The position numbers were made by a program, and so were the translations under genes. Shown here one piece after another: positions 42,261-51,850 of a DNA stretch of 63,460 bases (position 1 is the first letter of the stretch; every line of letters starts with the position of its first letter). The notes under the pieces are model-generated. The model did not search any database. It was not told the origin of the DNA and saw only the letters and a program-made list of their open reading frames with translations. The stretch is from Vreelandella boliviensis LC1. Its GTDB lineage: Bacteria > Pseudomonadota > Gammaproteobacteria > Pseudomonadales > Halomonadaceae. The DNA lies in the NCBI RefSeq assembly GCF_000236035.1, contig NZ_JH393259.1, positions 271,094 to 334,553 on the forward strand, given 5' to 3'.

Positions 42261-42851
42261 TTACCCCCGCCGCTTTTGCTGACGCTCGCGGTTATTGGTT
42301 TTGGCGCGATCGCTTTTGCGTAGCATTACCCAGGTAGCGCCTAGCCCTCCTTCTGTAGACTGTGCGGATACGTACGCCTGTACTTCCTCAAACTGGCAGA
42401 GCCACTTGGCAAGGTATGAACGCAGGACGTTTGCGGGACTATCAATCTCACGCCCGCGGCCATGCACGATCATAACCGAGCGTAAATCGTGGGCGTAGGC
42501 CTCTTGAATGAAAGGGAACAGTATGCGGCGGCACTCACTGAGTGGACGCCTAAGCAGGTGGAGCTGCGCCTGGACGCTGTAGCCACCGTATTTTAATTTA
42601 TCGACCACGCCCTGCTGAATGCCCTCGCGGCGATACTCCATGGGATCAAAGGGAGGCAACAGATCGACAAAGTCGTCAGATAGAAAGTTGCGTGCGCCCA
42701 TCTCTTCCTCTGCCCACTGCCGCCGAGCTAATTGGGATTCAGAAGGGCTTTTGCGATTAGCGCCTGGATCAGCACGATTCCTTGGGGGCAGCGGTTTAAC
42801 ATCACCTACGAGAGCACAAAAATCCAGATCATCACGAAGTGGCTGATTCAT
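42261..42851 (-). CDS. Smr-domain nuclease-like protein (SmrA type)
   Basis: A 196-aa protein with a C-terminal Smr domain. The VMIVHGRGREIDSPANVLRS motif holds the conserved HGxGR segment, and AQLHLLRRPLSECRR is the degenerate counterpart of the LDLH motif. An N-terminal unstructured segment carries Arg/Lys patches. Smr domains nick DNA or cleave RNA in related proteins. The activity here cannot be predicted with confidence. It is monocistronic and convergent with the DUF934 gene. Confidence 0.88.
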   Translation of the reverse strand: MNQPLRDDLDFCALVGDVKPLPPRNRADPGANRKSPSESQLARRQWAEEEMGARNFLSDDFVDLLPPFDPMEYRREGIQQGVVDKLKYGGYSVQAQLHLLRRPLSECRRILFPFIQEAYAHDLRSVMIVHGRGREIDSPANVLRSYLAKWLCQFEEVQAYVSAQSTEGGLGATWVMLRKSDRAKTNNRERQQKRRG

Positions 42852-43027
42852 TGCAGGCTCCTCCGGCAGGGTTTAATGACTATCCTAGCAAACCCTTGCA
42901 CGTTGATGCACTTGGCTTGAGTAGATAAAAAAGTCGATAACATCCGTTGATTAAATACGGGCTTGCCATCATCCGGTTGGCAAGCCAAGCTATGCTGCCA
43001 CAACTTAATCATCCAGTGAGAGGCTTC

Positions 43028-43498
43028 ATGGCTTGGCTAAAACGCCTTTTTATTTTAAGTGGTGTGGGGCTGCTCAGCCTAGCCGGGTGGCTCTGGTTAA
43101 CCATGCTCAGCCCGTGGTTTTATGACCGCCCCGATGATCTCCCCGCTATCGAACAGCGCACCCATCAAGTCTTTGTGTATGGCACGCTACGCTATGCCCC
43201 TATCCGCTTGGTCGTCATGGGTGGCTTCGGCGCCCCACAGGAAGCCGTACTAGAGGGGTACCAGCGTAGCGGTCTCGACCTTTCACCCCAGCCTGGGAGT
43301 AAAGTGGAGGGTCTATTATTGCGTGTGGATGCTGAAGAGCTAGCTCGCCTCGATCGCTATGAGCGACTAGGTGTTCGCTACGAGCGGATGGCGATAACCC
43401 TCGATGATGGCTCCCGCGCTTGGGTCTACCTGCGCTTGCCAGAGCGACAAAATGCCTCTGCACCGCACGCGGACTTTCCGATAGCTCTGGTACCATAG
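43028..43498 (+). CDS. membrane-anchored gamma-glutamylcyclotransferase-like protein
   Basis: A 156-aa protein with one N-terminal membrane helix (about residues 7-27) and a GGCT/AIG2-like domain. The nucleotide-free substrate motif is VFVYGTLRYAP, and the LDRYERLGVRYER segment carries the likely catalytic Glu. ATG 43028 with GAGAGG upstream is preferred; the frame is open from 42947. Related proteins cleave gamma-glutamyl groups, but the extracytoplasmic anchor makes the substrate uncertain. Confidence 0.78.
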   Translation: MAWLKRLFILSGVGLLSLAGWLWLTMLSPWFYDRPDDLPAIEQRTHQVFVYGTLRYAPIRLVVMGGFGAPQEAVLEGYQRSGLDLSPQPGSKVEGLLLRVDAEELARLDRYERLGVRYERMAITLDDGSRAWVYLRLPERQNASAPHADFPIALVP

Positions 43499-43564
43499 GC
43501 ACCTATGCTTTGCCGTATTACAGAGCCCGATTGCTAAACTCTATTGCCAAGACAGCTTTTATGA

Positions 43565-44592
<1,028 letters not shown>

Positions 44593-44597
44593 TAGCT

Positions 44598-44627
44598 GGG
44601 TCAATAAAAAACCGGGTCAATAAAACC
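44598..44627. repeat. tandem duplication at the cytochrome b561 3' end
   Basis: GGGTCAATAAAAAACC (44598-44613) is followed directly by GGGTCAATAAAACC (44614-44627). The second copy includes the cytochrome b561 stop codon region on the minus strand, between two convergent genes. Confidence 0.65.
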
Positions 44628-45306
44628 AGAGCCATAGAACGACGCCAGCGGCGATAAGTAATGCACCCAGTGCGCGTAAACGCAGCGTGGCAGCATTAAA
44701 TGGCTCATTACGTTCATCGACAGGCTGCTGGCGAAAGCGTTTGGTACCTACCAACATCGCCGCCACAAGCGATTCACCCAGCAGCCGATGCACGATCAAT
44801 CCAACTAGATGTAGCCCGATTAGGATGATGAGTAGATCACTATTGAGCTGATGCAGAGTTCTAAGCTGGCTGTCCACTCCATCACCAAATAAGCCATAAA
44901 GCGGCGCCTGAAAAAAGATATCGTCACTTAAAAACAGGCCACTCATGGCTTGAAAACTAAGCGAGAGCAGGATCAACAGTACCATCCAGCCCCCTAGCGG
45001 ATTGTGGCTGGCATAAGTACCGGGTTGGCGCTTTAGAAGCGACTTGGAATAGGCCGCTACTTCGGCGGGTGGGTATAAAAACGTTTTAAATCTCGCATAC
45101 ACGCTGCCCAGCGTGCCCCACAGCCAACGGAAGACGAGTAGCCCTATTACCAGGTAGCCCGCTTGTGCGTGCACTTCAACCGGAAACAAGAAGGGCGCTC
45201 CGCTAGTCTTGGTGGTATAAAAAGAGACCAACACCGCCGCCACTAATCCCCAGTGAAACAGGCGAATCCAACCATCCCATACCTCAATCGCTACCTTGTC
45301 GCGCAT
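44617..45306 (-). CDS. cytochrome b561-type membrane haem protein
   Basis: A 229-aa integral membrane cytochrome b of the CybB type with four or five helices. Candidate haem ligands are His residues in WIRLFHWG, EVHAQAG, RTLHQLNSD and IGLHLVGLIVH. It resembles the electron-transfer subunits that serve c-type cytochromes or act as quinol oxidoreductases. No cytochrome c gene is adjacent in the operon. It is divergent from pdxH, with a 220-bp spacer. Confidence 0.85.
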   Translation of the reverse strand: MRDKVAIEVWDGWIRLFHWGLVAAVLVSFYTTKTSGAPFLFPVEVHAQAGYLVIGLLVFRWLWGTLGSVYARFKTFLYPPAEVAAYSKSLLKRQPGTYASHNPLGGWMVLLILLSLSFQAMSGLFLSDDIFFQAPLYGLFGDGVDSQLRTLHQLNSDLLIILIGLHLVGLIVHRLLGESLVAAMLVGTKRFRQQPVDERNEPFNAATLRLRALGALLIAAGVVLWLWFY

Positions 45307-45416
45307 AGCCTGTCCTCTCTCAGTAGTGATGATCCCGAAATGATGAGAGAGTTTCGCATTAATTCTGACTTTCTCCTAGAATGCGAGACAGTTAGCCGCA
45401 ATCGATAGTACAACGA

Positions 45417-45457
45417 TGAGTCACAACACTGGTTAAAATAAAACAGTGAGTCACGAC
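45417..45457 (+). repeat. direct repeat upstream of pdxH
   Basis: TGAGTCACAAC (45417-45427) and TGAGTCACGAC (45447-45457) recur 30 bp apart, each followed by a GTTTAA-like hexamer. The near three-turn spacing is compatible with a repeated regulator site, ahead of pdxH and behind cytochrome b561. Confidence 0.45.
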
Positions 45458-45541
45458 GCGTTTAACATCCATTGATGTCGGTCACTTGAGCTTTAAAGAC
45501 AGACCAGCGAACATGGAAGAAACTCCATGGAGAAGCATTCG

Positions 45542-46186
45542 ATGACACGTAACATAGCCGATATCAGGCGTGATTATGAAGGCGGCAAGTTAGACGAGTC
45601 CCAGGCACCCGACGATCCATTCGTGTTATTCGATGAGTGGTTCACCCTCGCGCTGGAAAAAGAGGGTAAAGATGGCAACGCCATGACGCTAGCCACCGTT
45701 GATAGCCAAGGCCGTCCCCACGCCCGAGTGGTGTTGCTAAAGGGTTTTGATGAGCGCGGCATGGTTTTTTTCACCAATTACCATAGCCATAAGGGCAGCG
45801 AGTTGAGCAATGTGCCCTTCGCTGCCATGACTTTTTGGTGGCCTTCGCTCTCCCGCCAAGTACGCATTGAAGGCCCTGTTGAGCAGGTATCAGCAGATGA
45901 GTCTGATGAGTACTTTGCCAGCCGCCCCCGTGGCAGCCAATTGGGCGCTTGGATTGCGACTCAAAGCGTGGTGATTCCTGGCCGTAACTGGATCGAAGAG
46001 CGTCAAAAGCGCTTTGAACAAGCCTACGATGGCCAGGACATTCCCCGCCCGATCCACTGGGGTGGCTATCGTGTCACCCCGGAAATGATCGAGTTTTGGC
46101 AGGGCCAGCCTAGCCGCCTACACGACCGGCCGCGTTTTGAACGCAGAGATGGTGGTGCATGGAGCCGTTTCCGCATGGCCCCATAG
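45542..46186 (+). CDS. pdxH: pyridoxamine 5'-phosphate oxidase PdxH
   Basis: An FMN enzyme that makes pyridoxal 5'-phosphate. The core motifs DGNAMTLATVDSQGRPHARV, GFDERGMVFFTNYHSHKG and the C-terminal HDRPRFER..WSRFRMAP ending are diagnostic. The frame is open from 45527 (ATG) but ATG 45542 gives a usual N-terminus; 45527 remains possible. The 214-aa length is normal. A pair of hairpins follows in the 84-bp gap to Pat. Confidence 0.96.
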   Translation: MTRNIADIRRDYEGGKLDESQAPDDPFVLFDEWFTLALEKEGKDGNAMTLATVDSQGRPHARVVLLKGFDERGMVFFTNYHSHKGSELSNVPFAAMTFWWPSLSRQVRIEGPVEQVSADESDEYFASRPRGSQLGAWIATQSVVIPGRNWIEERQKRFEQAYDGQDIPRPIHWGGYRVTPEMIEFWQGQPSRLHDRPRFERRDGGAWSRFRMAP

Positions 46187-46235
46187 CGTCAGAAAGAAAC
46201 TGACGAACGAAGGCCTGTGATTTAATACGCAGGCC
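46187..46235. terminator. two hairpins between convergent pdxH and Pat genes
   Basis: CGTCAG (46187-46192) pairs with CTGACG (46200-46205), and GGCCTG (46212-46217) with CAGGCC (46230-46235), the latter followed by TATAAGTTTTTT. They are likely transcript ends for pdxH and perhaps for the convergent gene. Confidence 0.55.
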
Positions 46236-46270
46236 CTATAAGTTTTTTAAAGTTACTAAAACTAAAAGGT

Positions 46271-49018
46271 CTAGTCTGGCATGCTCTCCAGCCGGTGCCG
46301 CTGCCACTCACTTTCGGGTTCGTTGAGGCGCAACACAGCATCAATGACCTGCTCTTCCATGTTGTATCGGCATTTAAAGCCTAAGTGCTTCATTAGCGCC
46401 CGCATCGGATGGTTATCAACCATAATTTTGCCGATCATCTCCAGGGTGCCTATGTTGGTGCAGTAATCGATCATCTTCTTCATCAGTAGGCTGCCAATGC
46501 CCAGCCCTTGAAGGTCATCGCGAATAATGACCGAGAACTCGGTACGAATATTGTCCGGGTCGTTCCATACCCGTACCACCCCAAGCATCTCTTTACTGCC
46601 GTCGTCGCCTAAATATTCAGCAATGAACGCCATCTGACGGTCGTAATTGATATGTGACAGGATCGATAAGTCACGCTGGGTTAGGTTGGATTTATTGTGG
46701 AAATAGCGGAAACGAATACTCTCTTCCGAGAGCTGGCGGTGGAAGGTGGTAATTAGGTGGGCATCTTCGGCACGAATAGGCCTTACCTCGACCTGCCAGC
46801 CGTTTTTCAGTGTCACCCATTCACGTAGCTCTTCAGGGTACGGCATGATAGCAAAGCGCGATGGTGTACCAAGATCCATGGCGAAATCGACAGCGACCAT
46901 TCCGTCACGATTGAGCAGCAGTGGATTTATTTCCAGCCCGCGCAGATCACTAAGATCGGAGGCCATTTGCGATAGCTTGACCAGCATTTGGCACAGGTGC
47001 TGGATGTCACGCTCTGGGTCGGCGGAGTGTTCACGAATTAATGAGGCAGCGTGGGTTCTACCTACCACATCGGCAGCCAGGCTCATGTTGAGCGGTGGTA
47101 GCGCTACCTGACGGTCAGCCAGCACGTTGACCTTATAGCCGCCGATGCCAAAGACAATGAGTGGGCCGAACACCGGATCGCGAGTAATACCCGCGCAAAT
47201 CTGCATCGAGTGCTTGCCGCGCTGCATGGGCTGCAAACAGTACTCGCGGATCGCGTACTCGGGAAATTTTTCAGCGACTTTTTCACCAAGCTGCCGAACG
47301 CCTTCCGCCACCTGTTCGGGCGTGTCCAAATCCTGTAGCAAGCCCGCCGAAATTTTATGCGGGTGCTTACGGTAGCGATAAGGTCGGCAATTGCCTTCAT
47401 GAACCACTTTAAGTGCTTTGGTGCCAGGAATCTCCGCAGCGCGGGCAAGCGCTTCATCCGGGTTGGCCAAATACACGCTGGGAGCCGTGGGAATGCCATA
47501 GGCCTCAAGCACTTGGGCGGTTTCAGAATGAGTTAATGTTTGCCTGCCCTGCTCTTTTGCCTCCTTAATCAGCGTACGGCACTGGGCACGTATTTCTGGA
47601 CTGGTGGAAAACGGCAGGCTTGGCGGGATCTCCTGCAGCAGCGCTTGAACGCGCTGATAAATCACCATATGCATAAACGCCTTAACGGCTTTTTCTGGTG
47701 AAATATAGGTCGGAATCCCGGCTAAATTGCAGAGATGGCGGGCATTAAGCGCCTCTTTTAACCCCATCCAACTGGTGAGTAGGTTGCGGCGAAACTTCTT
47801 GCGGTTATCGATCAACGCCTGGGCAGTAACCAGCGATGGCGCCATCCGGGTGGGCGCGTGTACCACCAGCACCGCATCCACGTTGGCATCGGCGGCGACA
47901 ATCTCCAGCGCTTGGACAAACCGCTCGGGCGAGGCGTTGCCGCCCAAATCTACCGGGTTCTCGCCCGGCTTGCTCATATCGATCTCGCTACGGTGCAGCG
48001 CTGCCTGGGTTTCAGCGCTAAATTCAGCCAATTTGCCGCCCGCGCTAATCAGCTTATCGATGGCCAGCATGGCAGGCCCTAAACCGTTTGACACAATAGC
48101 CAGACGATCGCCCTTGAGGGGTTTCATGCGCGACAGAGTTTCCAGCGCATCGAGCAACTCATCAGAGTCATCTACCCGTACCACCCCTGCCCGGGCAAAA
48201 GCGGCATCAAACACCACATCGCGATTAGCAATCCCAGGCGTGGGTGCCATGCCGGATATATCCGATTCGGGGGTGCGCCCGCTTTTTATCGCCAGTACCA
48301 GGCGATTACGTGATGCATCACGCACGGCGGTCATAAAGTGCTGGGCGTCGCTGATTCGCTCAAGGTGCAGCATAATCGCCTGGGCGGGCGAGAATTGATT
48401 AACGTAGTCGATCAAATCTGGCAACAGCACGTCGACACTGTCGCCAACGGTAATCAGATGGGAAAAGCCCACATCACGCCCGGCGGCCCAGTCGATCATC
48501 GCGTTGGCGAGCATTCCGGATTGCCCCAGGTAGGCGACGCGGCCCGCTTTCACCGGTTGACTGGCGTAGGAGGCGTTTAGCTTTTTGCCTGGGACAATCA
48601 GCCCCATGCACTCGGGACCCAGGACACGAATACCTGAGACGCGTGCCGCACTCAACATGCGTTCGCGAATGGAGCCTTTATTGCCTTTATCCCGATCCAG
48701 GTAAGCGCCGCCAGAGAGTACCAGTGCCGCTTTGACACCGTACTGCCCAAGCTTTTTAATCAGGCTAGGCACGCCCTCAATAGGCGAGCAGACTACGGCT
48801 AAATCGGGTACTTCAGGTAGATCGCTTACGCGGCTAACGCACGGCACGCCGAAGACCTGGGAGTAGCCTTTAAGATTGACCGCCCAGAGCAACCCTTTAA
48901 AGCCACCCTCCTGAATATTTCTCAGCACTAAACCGCCCAACGACCCAGGCTTTTCAGAGGCGCCAAACACCGCTAGTGTGCGAGGTTCGAAAAAATGGTG
49001 TAAAAAGCGCGTACTCAA
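46271..49018 (-). CDS. Pat-type protein acetyltransferase (ADP-forming acyl-CoA synthetase-like plus GNAT)
   Basis: A 915-aa fusion. The N-terminal half matches ADP-forming acetyl-CoA synthetase alpha and beta modules (CoA-binding, ligase-CoA and ATP-grasp parts) and the last about 170 residues are a GNAT domain. In the SHTGxLAGSD-like motif of active synthetases, the phospho-accepting His is replaced: residues 258-262 read APTPG, giving Pro259. This fits Pat-type lysine acetyltransferases, whose synthetase part is regulatory or a ligand-sensing module. It is divergent from an HDAC-family gene 103 bp away. Confidence 0.88.
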   Translation of the reverse strand: MSTRFLHHFFEPRTLAVFGASEKPGSLGGLVLRNIQEGGFKGLLWAVNLKGYSQVFGVPCVSRVSDLPEVPDLAVVCSPIEGVPSLIKKLGQYGVKAALVLSGGAYLDRDKGNKGSIRERMLSAARVSGIRVLGPECMGLIVPGKKLNASYASQPVKAGRVAYLGQSGMLANAMIDWAAGRDVGFSHLITVGDSVDVLLPDLIDYVNQFSPAQAIMLHLERISDAQHFMTAVRDASRNRLVLAIKSGRTPESDISGMAPTPGIANRDVVFDAAFARAGVVRVDDSDELLDALETLSRMKPLKGDRLAIVSNGLGPAMLAIDKLISAGGKLAEFSAETQAALHRSEIDMSKPGENPVDLGGNASPERFVQALEIVAADANVDAVLVVHAPTRMAPSLVTAQALIDNRKKFRRNLLTSWMGLKEALNARHLCNLAGIPTYISPEKAVKAFMHMVIYQRVQALLQEIPPSLPFSTSPEIRAQCRTLIKEAKEQGRQTLTHSETAQVLEAYGIPTAPSVYLANPDEALARAAEIPGTKALKVVHEGNCRPYRYRKHPHKISAGLLQDLDTPEQVAEGVRQLGEKVAEKFPEYAIREYCLQPMQRGKHSMQICAGITRDPVFGPLIVFGIGGYKVNVLADRQVALPPLNMSLAADVVGRTHAASLIREHSADPERDIQHLCQMLVKLSQMASDLSDLRGLEINPLLLNRDGMVAVDFAMDLGTPSRFAIMPYPEELREWVTLKNGWQVEVRPIRAEDAHLITTFHRQLSEESIRFRYFHNKSNLTQRDLSILSHINYDRQMAFIAEYLGDDGSKEMLGVVRVWNDPDNIRTEFSVIIRDDLQGLGIGSLLMKKMIDYCTNIGTLEMIGKIMVDNHPMRALMKHLGFKCRYNMEEQVIDAVLRLNEPESEWQRHRLESMPD

Positions 49019-49121
49019 AATGCGTCTCCCCTAACATGAACAGCGGCTGTACGACTTATTGACACTGTCGCCCAGGGCATCAAGGCGATTAAGGTGGCAT
49101 CAATAATAATGGAGCGTTGGA

Positions 49122-50063
49122 ATGATTACCGCCTACCTTACCCACCCAGACTGCTCATTGCACCATATGGGTCCAGAGCATCCTGAAAGCCCTCAGCGTC
49201 TGGAAGCCATTCGCGCTCGCCTATCGCTTGCAGGGTTATTACAGCAAACCATGCAGGCCGATGCCAAGGAAGCCTGCGAAGAGGCACTTGCCAGAGTACA
49301 CCCCTTGCGCCATCTGCGCTCCCTTGATAAGTGTTTGCCCACCGAGGGCATCGTTACGCTAGATAGCGATACCATGATGAACCCTGATAGCCTGAAAGCC
49401 GCACGGGTTGCTGCGGGAGCGGTTATTCGTGGGGTAGATCAGGTGTTTAAGCGTCAGGCGGATAACGTCTTTTGTGCGGTTAGGCCGCCAGGCCACCATG
49501 CGGAAGCCAGCGATGCGATGGGATTCTGTTTTTACAATAATATCGCCGTAGGTGCGGCCCATGCGCGTGCCAAATACGGCGCCAAGCGTATCGCCATTCT
49601 GGATTTTGACGTGCACCAGTGCAATGGCACCATCGATATCTTTAAAAATGATCCTGAGGTGCTCATCTGCACCAGCTTCCAGTATCCGTTTTACCCGTGG
49701 CGCTATCTGCGCAGCGAGTGGCAAAACGTAATAAACACGCCCCTGGAAGTGGGTACGGATGGCCCCGAGTTTCGGCGTATCATTGAAAACCACTGGCTGC
49801 CTGCCCTGCACGCCTTTAAACCTGATTTGGTGATGCTATCCGCTGGTTTCGACGCTCACCGCGATGACCCCATGGGTGATATCTGTTTAGAAGATGAAGA
49901 CTTCTATTGGATTACCCATCTAGCCATGGAGATCGCCACCCTGTATGCCGATAACCGAATTGTATCGGTGCTCGAAGGCGGCTATAACCCAAAGTCGCTG
50001 GCAAGTGGTGTTGAGGCGCATCTAAAAGCGCTTTTGGGTCTGCCTTTTGCTGAAGTGCCTTAG
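49122..50063 (+). CDS. HDAC-family deacetylase (class II-like)
   Basis: A 313-aa zinc deacylase of the arginase/HDAC fold. Catalytic His125-His126 lie in RPPGHHAEASDAMG, zinc ligands Asp163 and His165 in LDFDVHQCNGT, and a second zinc Asp in SAGFDAHRDDPMG. Bacterial members deacetylate acetylated lysines, polyamines or small amides, so the substrate is undetermined. It lies head to head with the Pat-type acetyltransferase, which makes a lysine-acetylation eraser role attractive, as inference. Confidence 0.9.
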   Translation: MITAYLTHPDCSLHHMGPEHPESPQRLEAIRARLSLAGLLQQTMQADAKEACEEALARVHPLRHLRSLDKCLPTEGIVTLDSDTMMNPDSLKAARVAAGAVIRGVDQVFKRQADNVFCAVRPPGHHAEASDAMGFCFYNNIAVGAAHARAKYGAKRIAILDFDVHQCNGTIDIFKNDPEVLICTSFQYPFYPWRYLRSEWQNVINTPLEVGTDGPEFRRIIENHWLPALHAFKPDLVMLSAGFDAHRDDPMGDICLEDEDFYWITHLAMEIATLYADNRIVSVLEGGYNPKSLASGVEAHLKALLGLPFAEVP

Positions 50064-50338
50064 CATGCGCATCAGCCCTCTTGCCTCTGGCGGCCGTTCT
50101 TAGTCACTTCTGGGCTGTGATATCATAGGGCAACTGCACCCTACACCGACTTACGAGCACGAATTATTGGGCCATCAGCTAGCTTTACGCCCCGCTTGTG
50201 CTAGCCGAGGGTGACAGCCTCTATTTTGATAGCGACATGGGCCACGCTCTGGTATCTACTAGTTGTTGTGTTGTCGGTCTGTACACGCGGTGATGTGGCC
50301 TAAGGCTGTTTCGAAAGCCAGCACTTCATTCAAACGGG
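50064..50338. other. gene-free spacer between HDAC and tusE
   Basis: No convincing gene, RNA or terminator was found. Short open stretches on the plus strand (about 30-35 codons) lack ribosome-binding sites and resemble no family I know. They may be remnants but nothing supports that. Confidence 0.4.
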
Positions 50339-50689
50339 CTATAAACAGTTAGTAGGCTTCGGCAAACCGGCCAAACGGGCAATTCGCTTTGCTGGGCTGC
50401 CGGGGAATAGCTGCATCAGGTAAATCGAGCGCCCTTTCTCTTCACCCAGTGTGTTTTTGGTTGCTTTCACGAGCGGTCGCATCGCCGGTGCCATTTCGTA
50501 ACGGTGGTAAAATGCCCGCACGACTGCAATCACTTCCCAGTGTTCAATGGTAAGTGTTAAGCCCTCTTCTTCAGCCATTAAATGAGCAACAGATTCATTC
50601 CATTGCGACTGATCTACGAGATATCCCTCCGGATCGAGCGGATACATATTTTTAGAATCAAGATAACGGTATACTTTTTGTTCAGGCAT
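50339..50689 (-). CDS. tusE: sulfur-relay protein TusE (DsrC family)
   Basis: The DsrC-like 116-aa protein carries the single conserved C-terminal Cys115 in KPTNCL. It lacks the second cysteine of DsrC proteins used in dissimilatory sulfur metabolism, which fits TusE. TusE accepts persulfide from TusBCD and delivers it to MnmA for 2-thiouridine in tRNA. It ends the tusDCBE operon. Confidence 0.93.
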   Translation of the reverse strand: MPEQKVYRYLDSKNMYPLDPEGYLVDQSQWNESVAHLMAEEEGLTLTIEHWEVIAVVRAFYHRYEMAPAMRPLVKATKNTLGEEKGRSIYLMQLFPGSPAKRIARLAGLPKPTNCL

Positions 50690-50691
50690 AC

Positions 50692-50982
50692 TTAGTACCA
50701 GGTGACTGTCTTTTCATACTGCTCGGTGAGTGCCACAAAGCCATCCATCTCTAGCGTCGGCAGCCCATTGCCCGCGGCGATGCTGGCAAGTCCGCGGGCA
50801 ATAAGGTCTTCTGATAGCAGGAATATACGCGTGTGACACTGTTGCCAGGCTGCCCAGGAGGGATCAAGGGCAGCTGTTACCGCTTCTTCGATTAGCAGCA
50901 CGGCATCCTGATCCCCTATCGCCTGCTGCATTTGGGTAGATGCACTACTGTCAGGCGCTTTGGTGAGGATGTGTAGAATCAT
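50692..50982 (-). CDS. tusB: sulfur-relay protein TusB (DsrH family)
   Basis: A 96-aa DsrH/TusB-like subunit of the TusBCD hexamer. The N-terminal beta strand MILHILTKAP and the C-terminal DGFVALTEQYEKTVTWY fit the family. It lies 2 bp before tusE and 17 bp after tusC. TusB subunits do not carry the transferred sulfur, which is on TusD. Confidence 0.9.
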   Translation of the reverse strand: MILHILTKAPDSSASTQMQQAIGDQDAVLLIEEAVTAALDPSWAAWQQCHTRIFLLSEDLIARGLASIAAGNGLPTLEMDGFVALTEQYEKTVTWY

Positions 50983-50999
50983 AGTGCGTTCACTAAGCC

Positions 51000-51365
51000 C
51001 TAAAAGTTAAGTATCTTGGCGTGTTGCTGCAATAGCCCGGATATTTCCTGATCCTCTATGAGGCTGACGCCATCTACCAGAGAATCGGTGGATAGATGCA
51101 TCCTCTGCAACGCTCCTTCGGCTACCCAAAGCTTGTCAATATCGTACATTTCTAACATATCGATGGTAGGCAGCGTGGCTTTTTGGCCCAGCGCGCCACT
51201 GCCCTGCTCTTTTAGCAGCGCCATTATGCCCTGCCCCATAAATAGCAAATGTACAGGCTGGCCAAAGGCCGCCGCGACCAGTGCGGCATCCAACCCTTCA
51301 CGTAACCAGTTTGAACTGTGGGGCGCGTGGCGAAGTATTACTAATAACGCATCAGGTGTCGCCAT
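51000..51365 (-). CDS. tusC: sulfur-relay protein TusC (DsrF family)
   Basis: A 121-aa DsrF/TusC-like subunit (ALLVILRHAPHSSNWLREGLDAALVAAAF; middle region QPVHLLFMGQGIMALL). I chose ATG 51365, which fits the family N-terminus; the frame is open from 51383, overlapping tusD. Part of the TusBCD complex in tRNA thiolation. Confidence 0.88.
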   Translation of the reverse strand: MATPDALLVILRHAPHSSNWLREGLDAALVAAAFGQPVHLLFMGQGIMALLKEQGSGALGQKATLPTIDMLEMYDIDKLWVAEGALQRMHLSTDSLVDGVSLIEDQEISGLLQQHAKILNF

Positions 51366-51375
51366 TGGCTCTCCA

Positions 51376-51771
51376 TTAAGCAAAGGTAATCAGGCGATCA
51401 GTGCGCTGCTGTAGCTCAAGCAATTGACCTAGCCCAGTCAACTCAAAAGGCAACGCTATATTAAAGGCCTGCCTGCCGTGCCGTTGCGCTTCCGATTCGC
51501 TCATCAAACCGCGGCGCAACGCGGCGGCAATACAGACATCTAACTGAACCGCATGCTGCTGATTCAGTTCAGTCCAGGCCTCTCTAAGGTTGAGCTCATC
51601 CTGGGGCGGCGTCATCAGCGATGAGGCATTATGAACGCCATCGTGATAGAAAAAAACACCGGCAATCTGATGCCCGCGCGCTAGAACGGCATGGGCAAAT
51701 CGCAATGCAGAGTGAGGCGCTGGGCTGCTATATGGCGCCCCCATCACCAAGAAGCCGTACTTAATCATCAT
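51376..51771 (-). CDS. tusD: sulfur-relay protein TusD (DsrE family)
   Basis: The 131-aa DsrE-like subunit carries the persulfide-forming Cys80 in LDVCIAAALRRG. N-terminal YGFLVMGAPYSSPAPHSALRFAHAVL matches the family, as does FFYHDGVHNASSL. It heads the tusDCBE operon and is separated from yccA by a terminator. A second ATG one codon later is also possible. Confidence 0.92.
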   Translation of the reverse strand: MMIKYGFLVMGAPYSSPAPHSALRFAHAVLARGHQIAGVFFYHDGVHNASSLMTPPQDELNLREAWTELNQQHAVQLDVCIAAALRRGLMSESEAQRHGRQAFNIALPFELTGLGQLLELQQRTDRLITFA

Positions 51772-51792
51772 AATACCTGGTAACGGTTACCC

Positions 51793-51827
51793 TAAAAAAA
51801 AGACAGGCCCTAGCAATAGGGCCTGTC
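51793..51827 (-). terminator. intrinsic terminator of yccA
   Basis: Minus-strand stem GACAGGCCCTA pairs with TAGGGCCTGTC across a 4-nt loop (51827 to 51802), followed by a run of eight T residues (51801-51794). It sits between yccA and tusD, so the tus operon probably has its own promoter or relies on readthrough. Confidence 0.92.
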
Positions 51828-51850
51828 ATATCGTCTATCGCTTACTTAGA

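Noticed and set aside
50064..50338. Possible degraded gene between HDAC and tusE
   Set aside because: Two short open stretches in different frames suggest a frameshifted remnant, but I could not tie them to any family.
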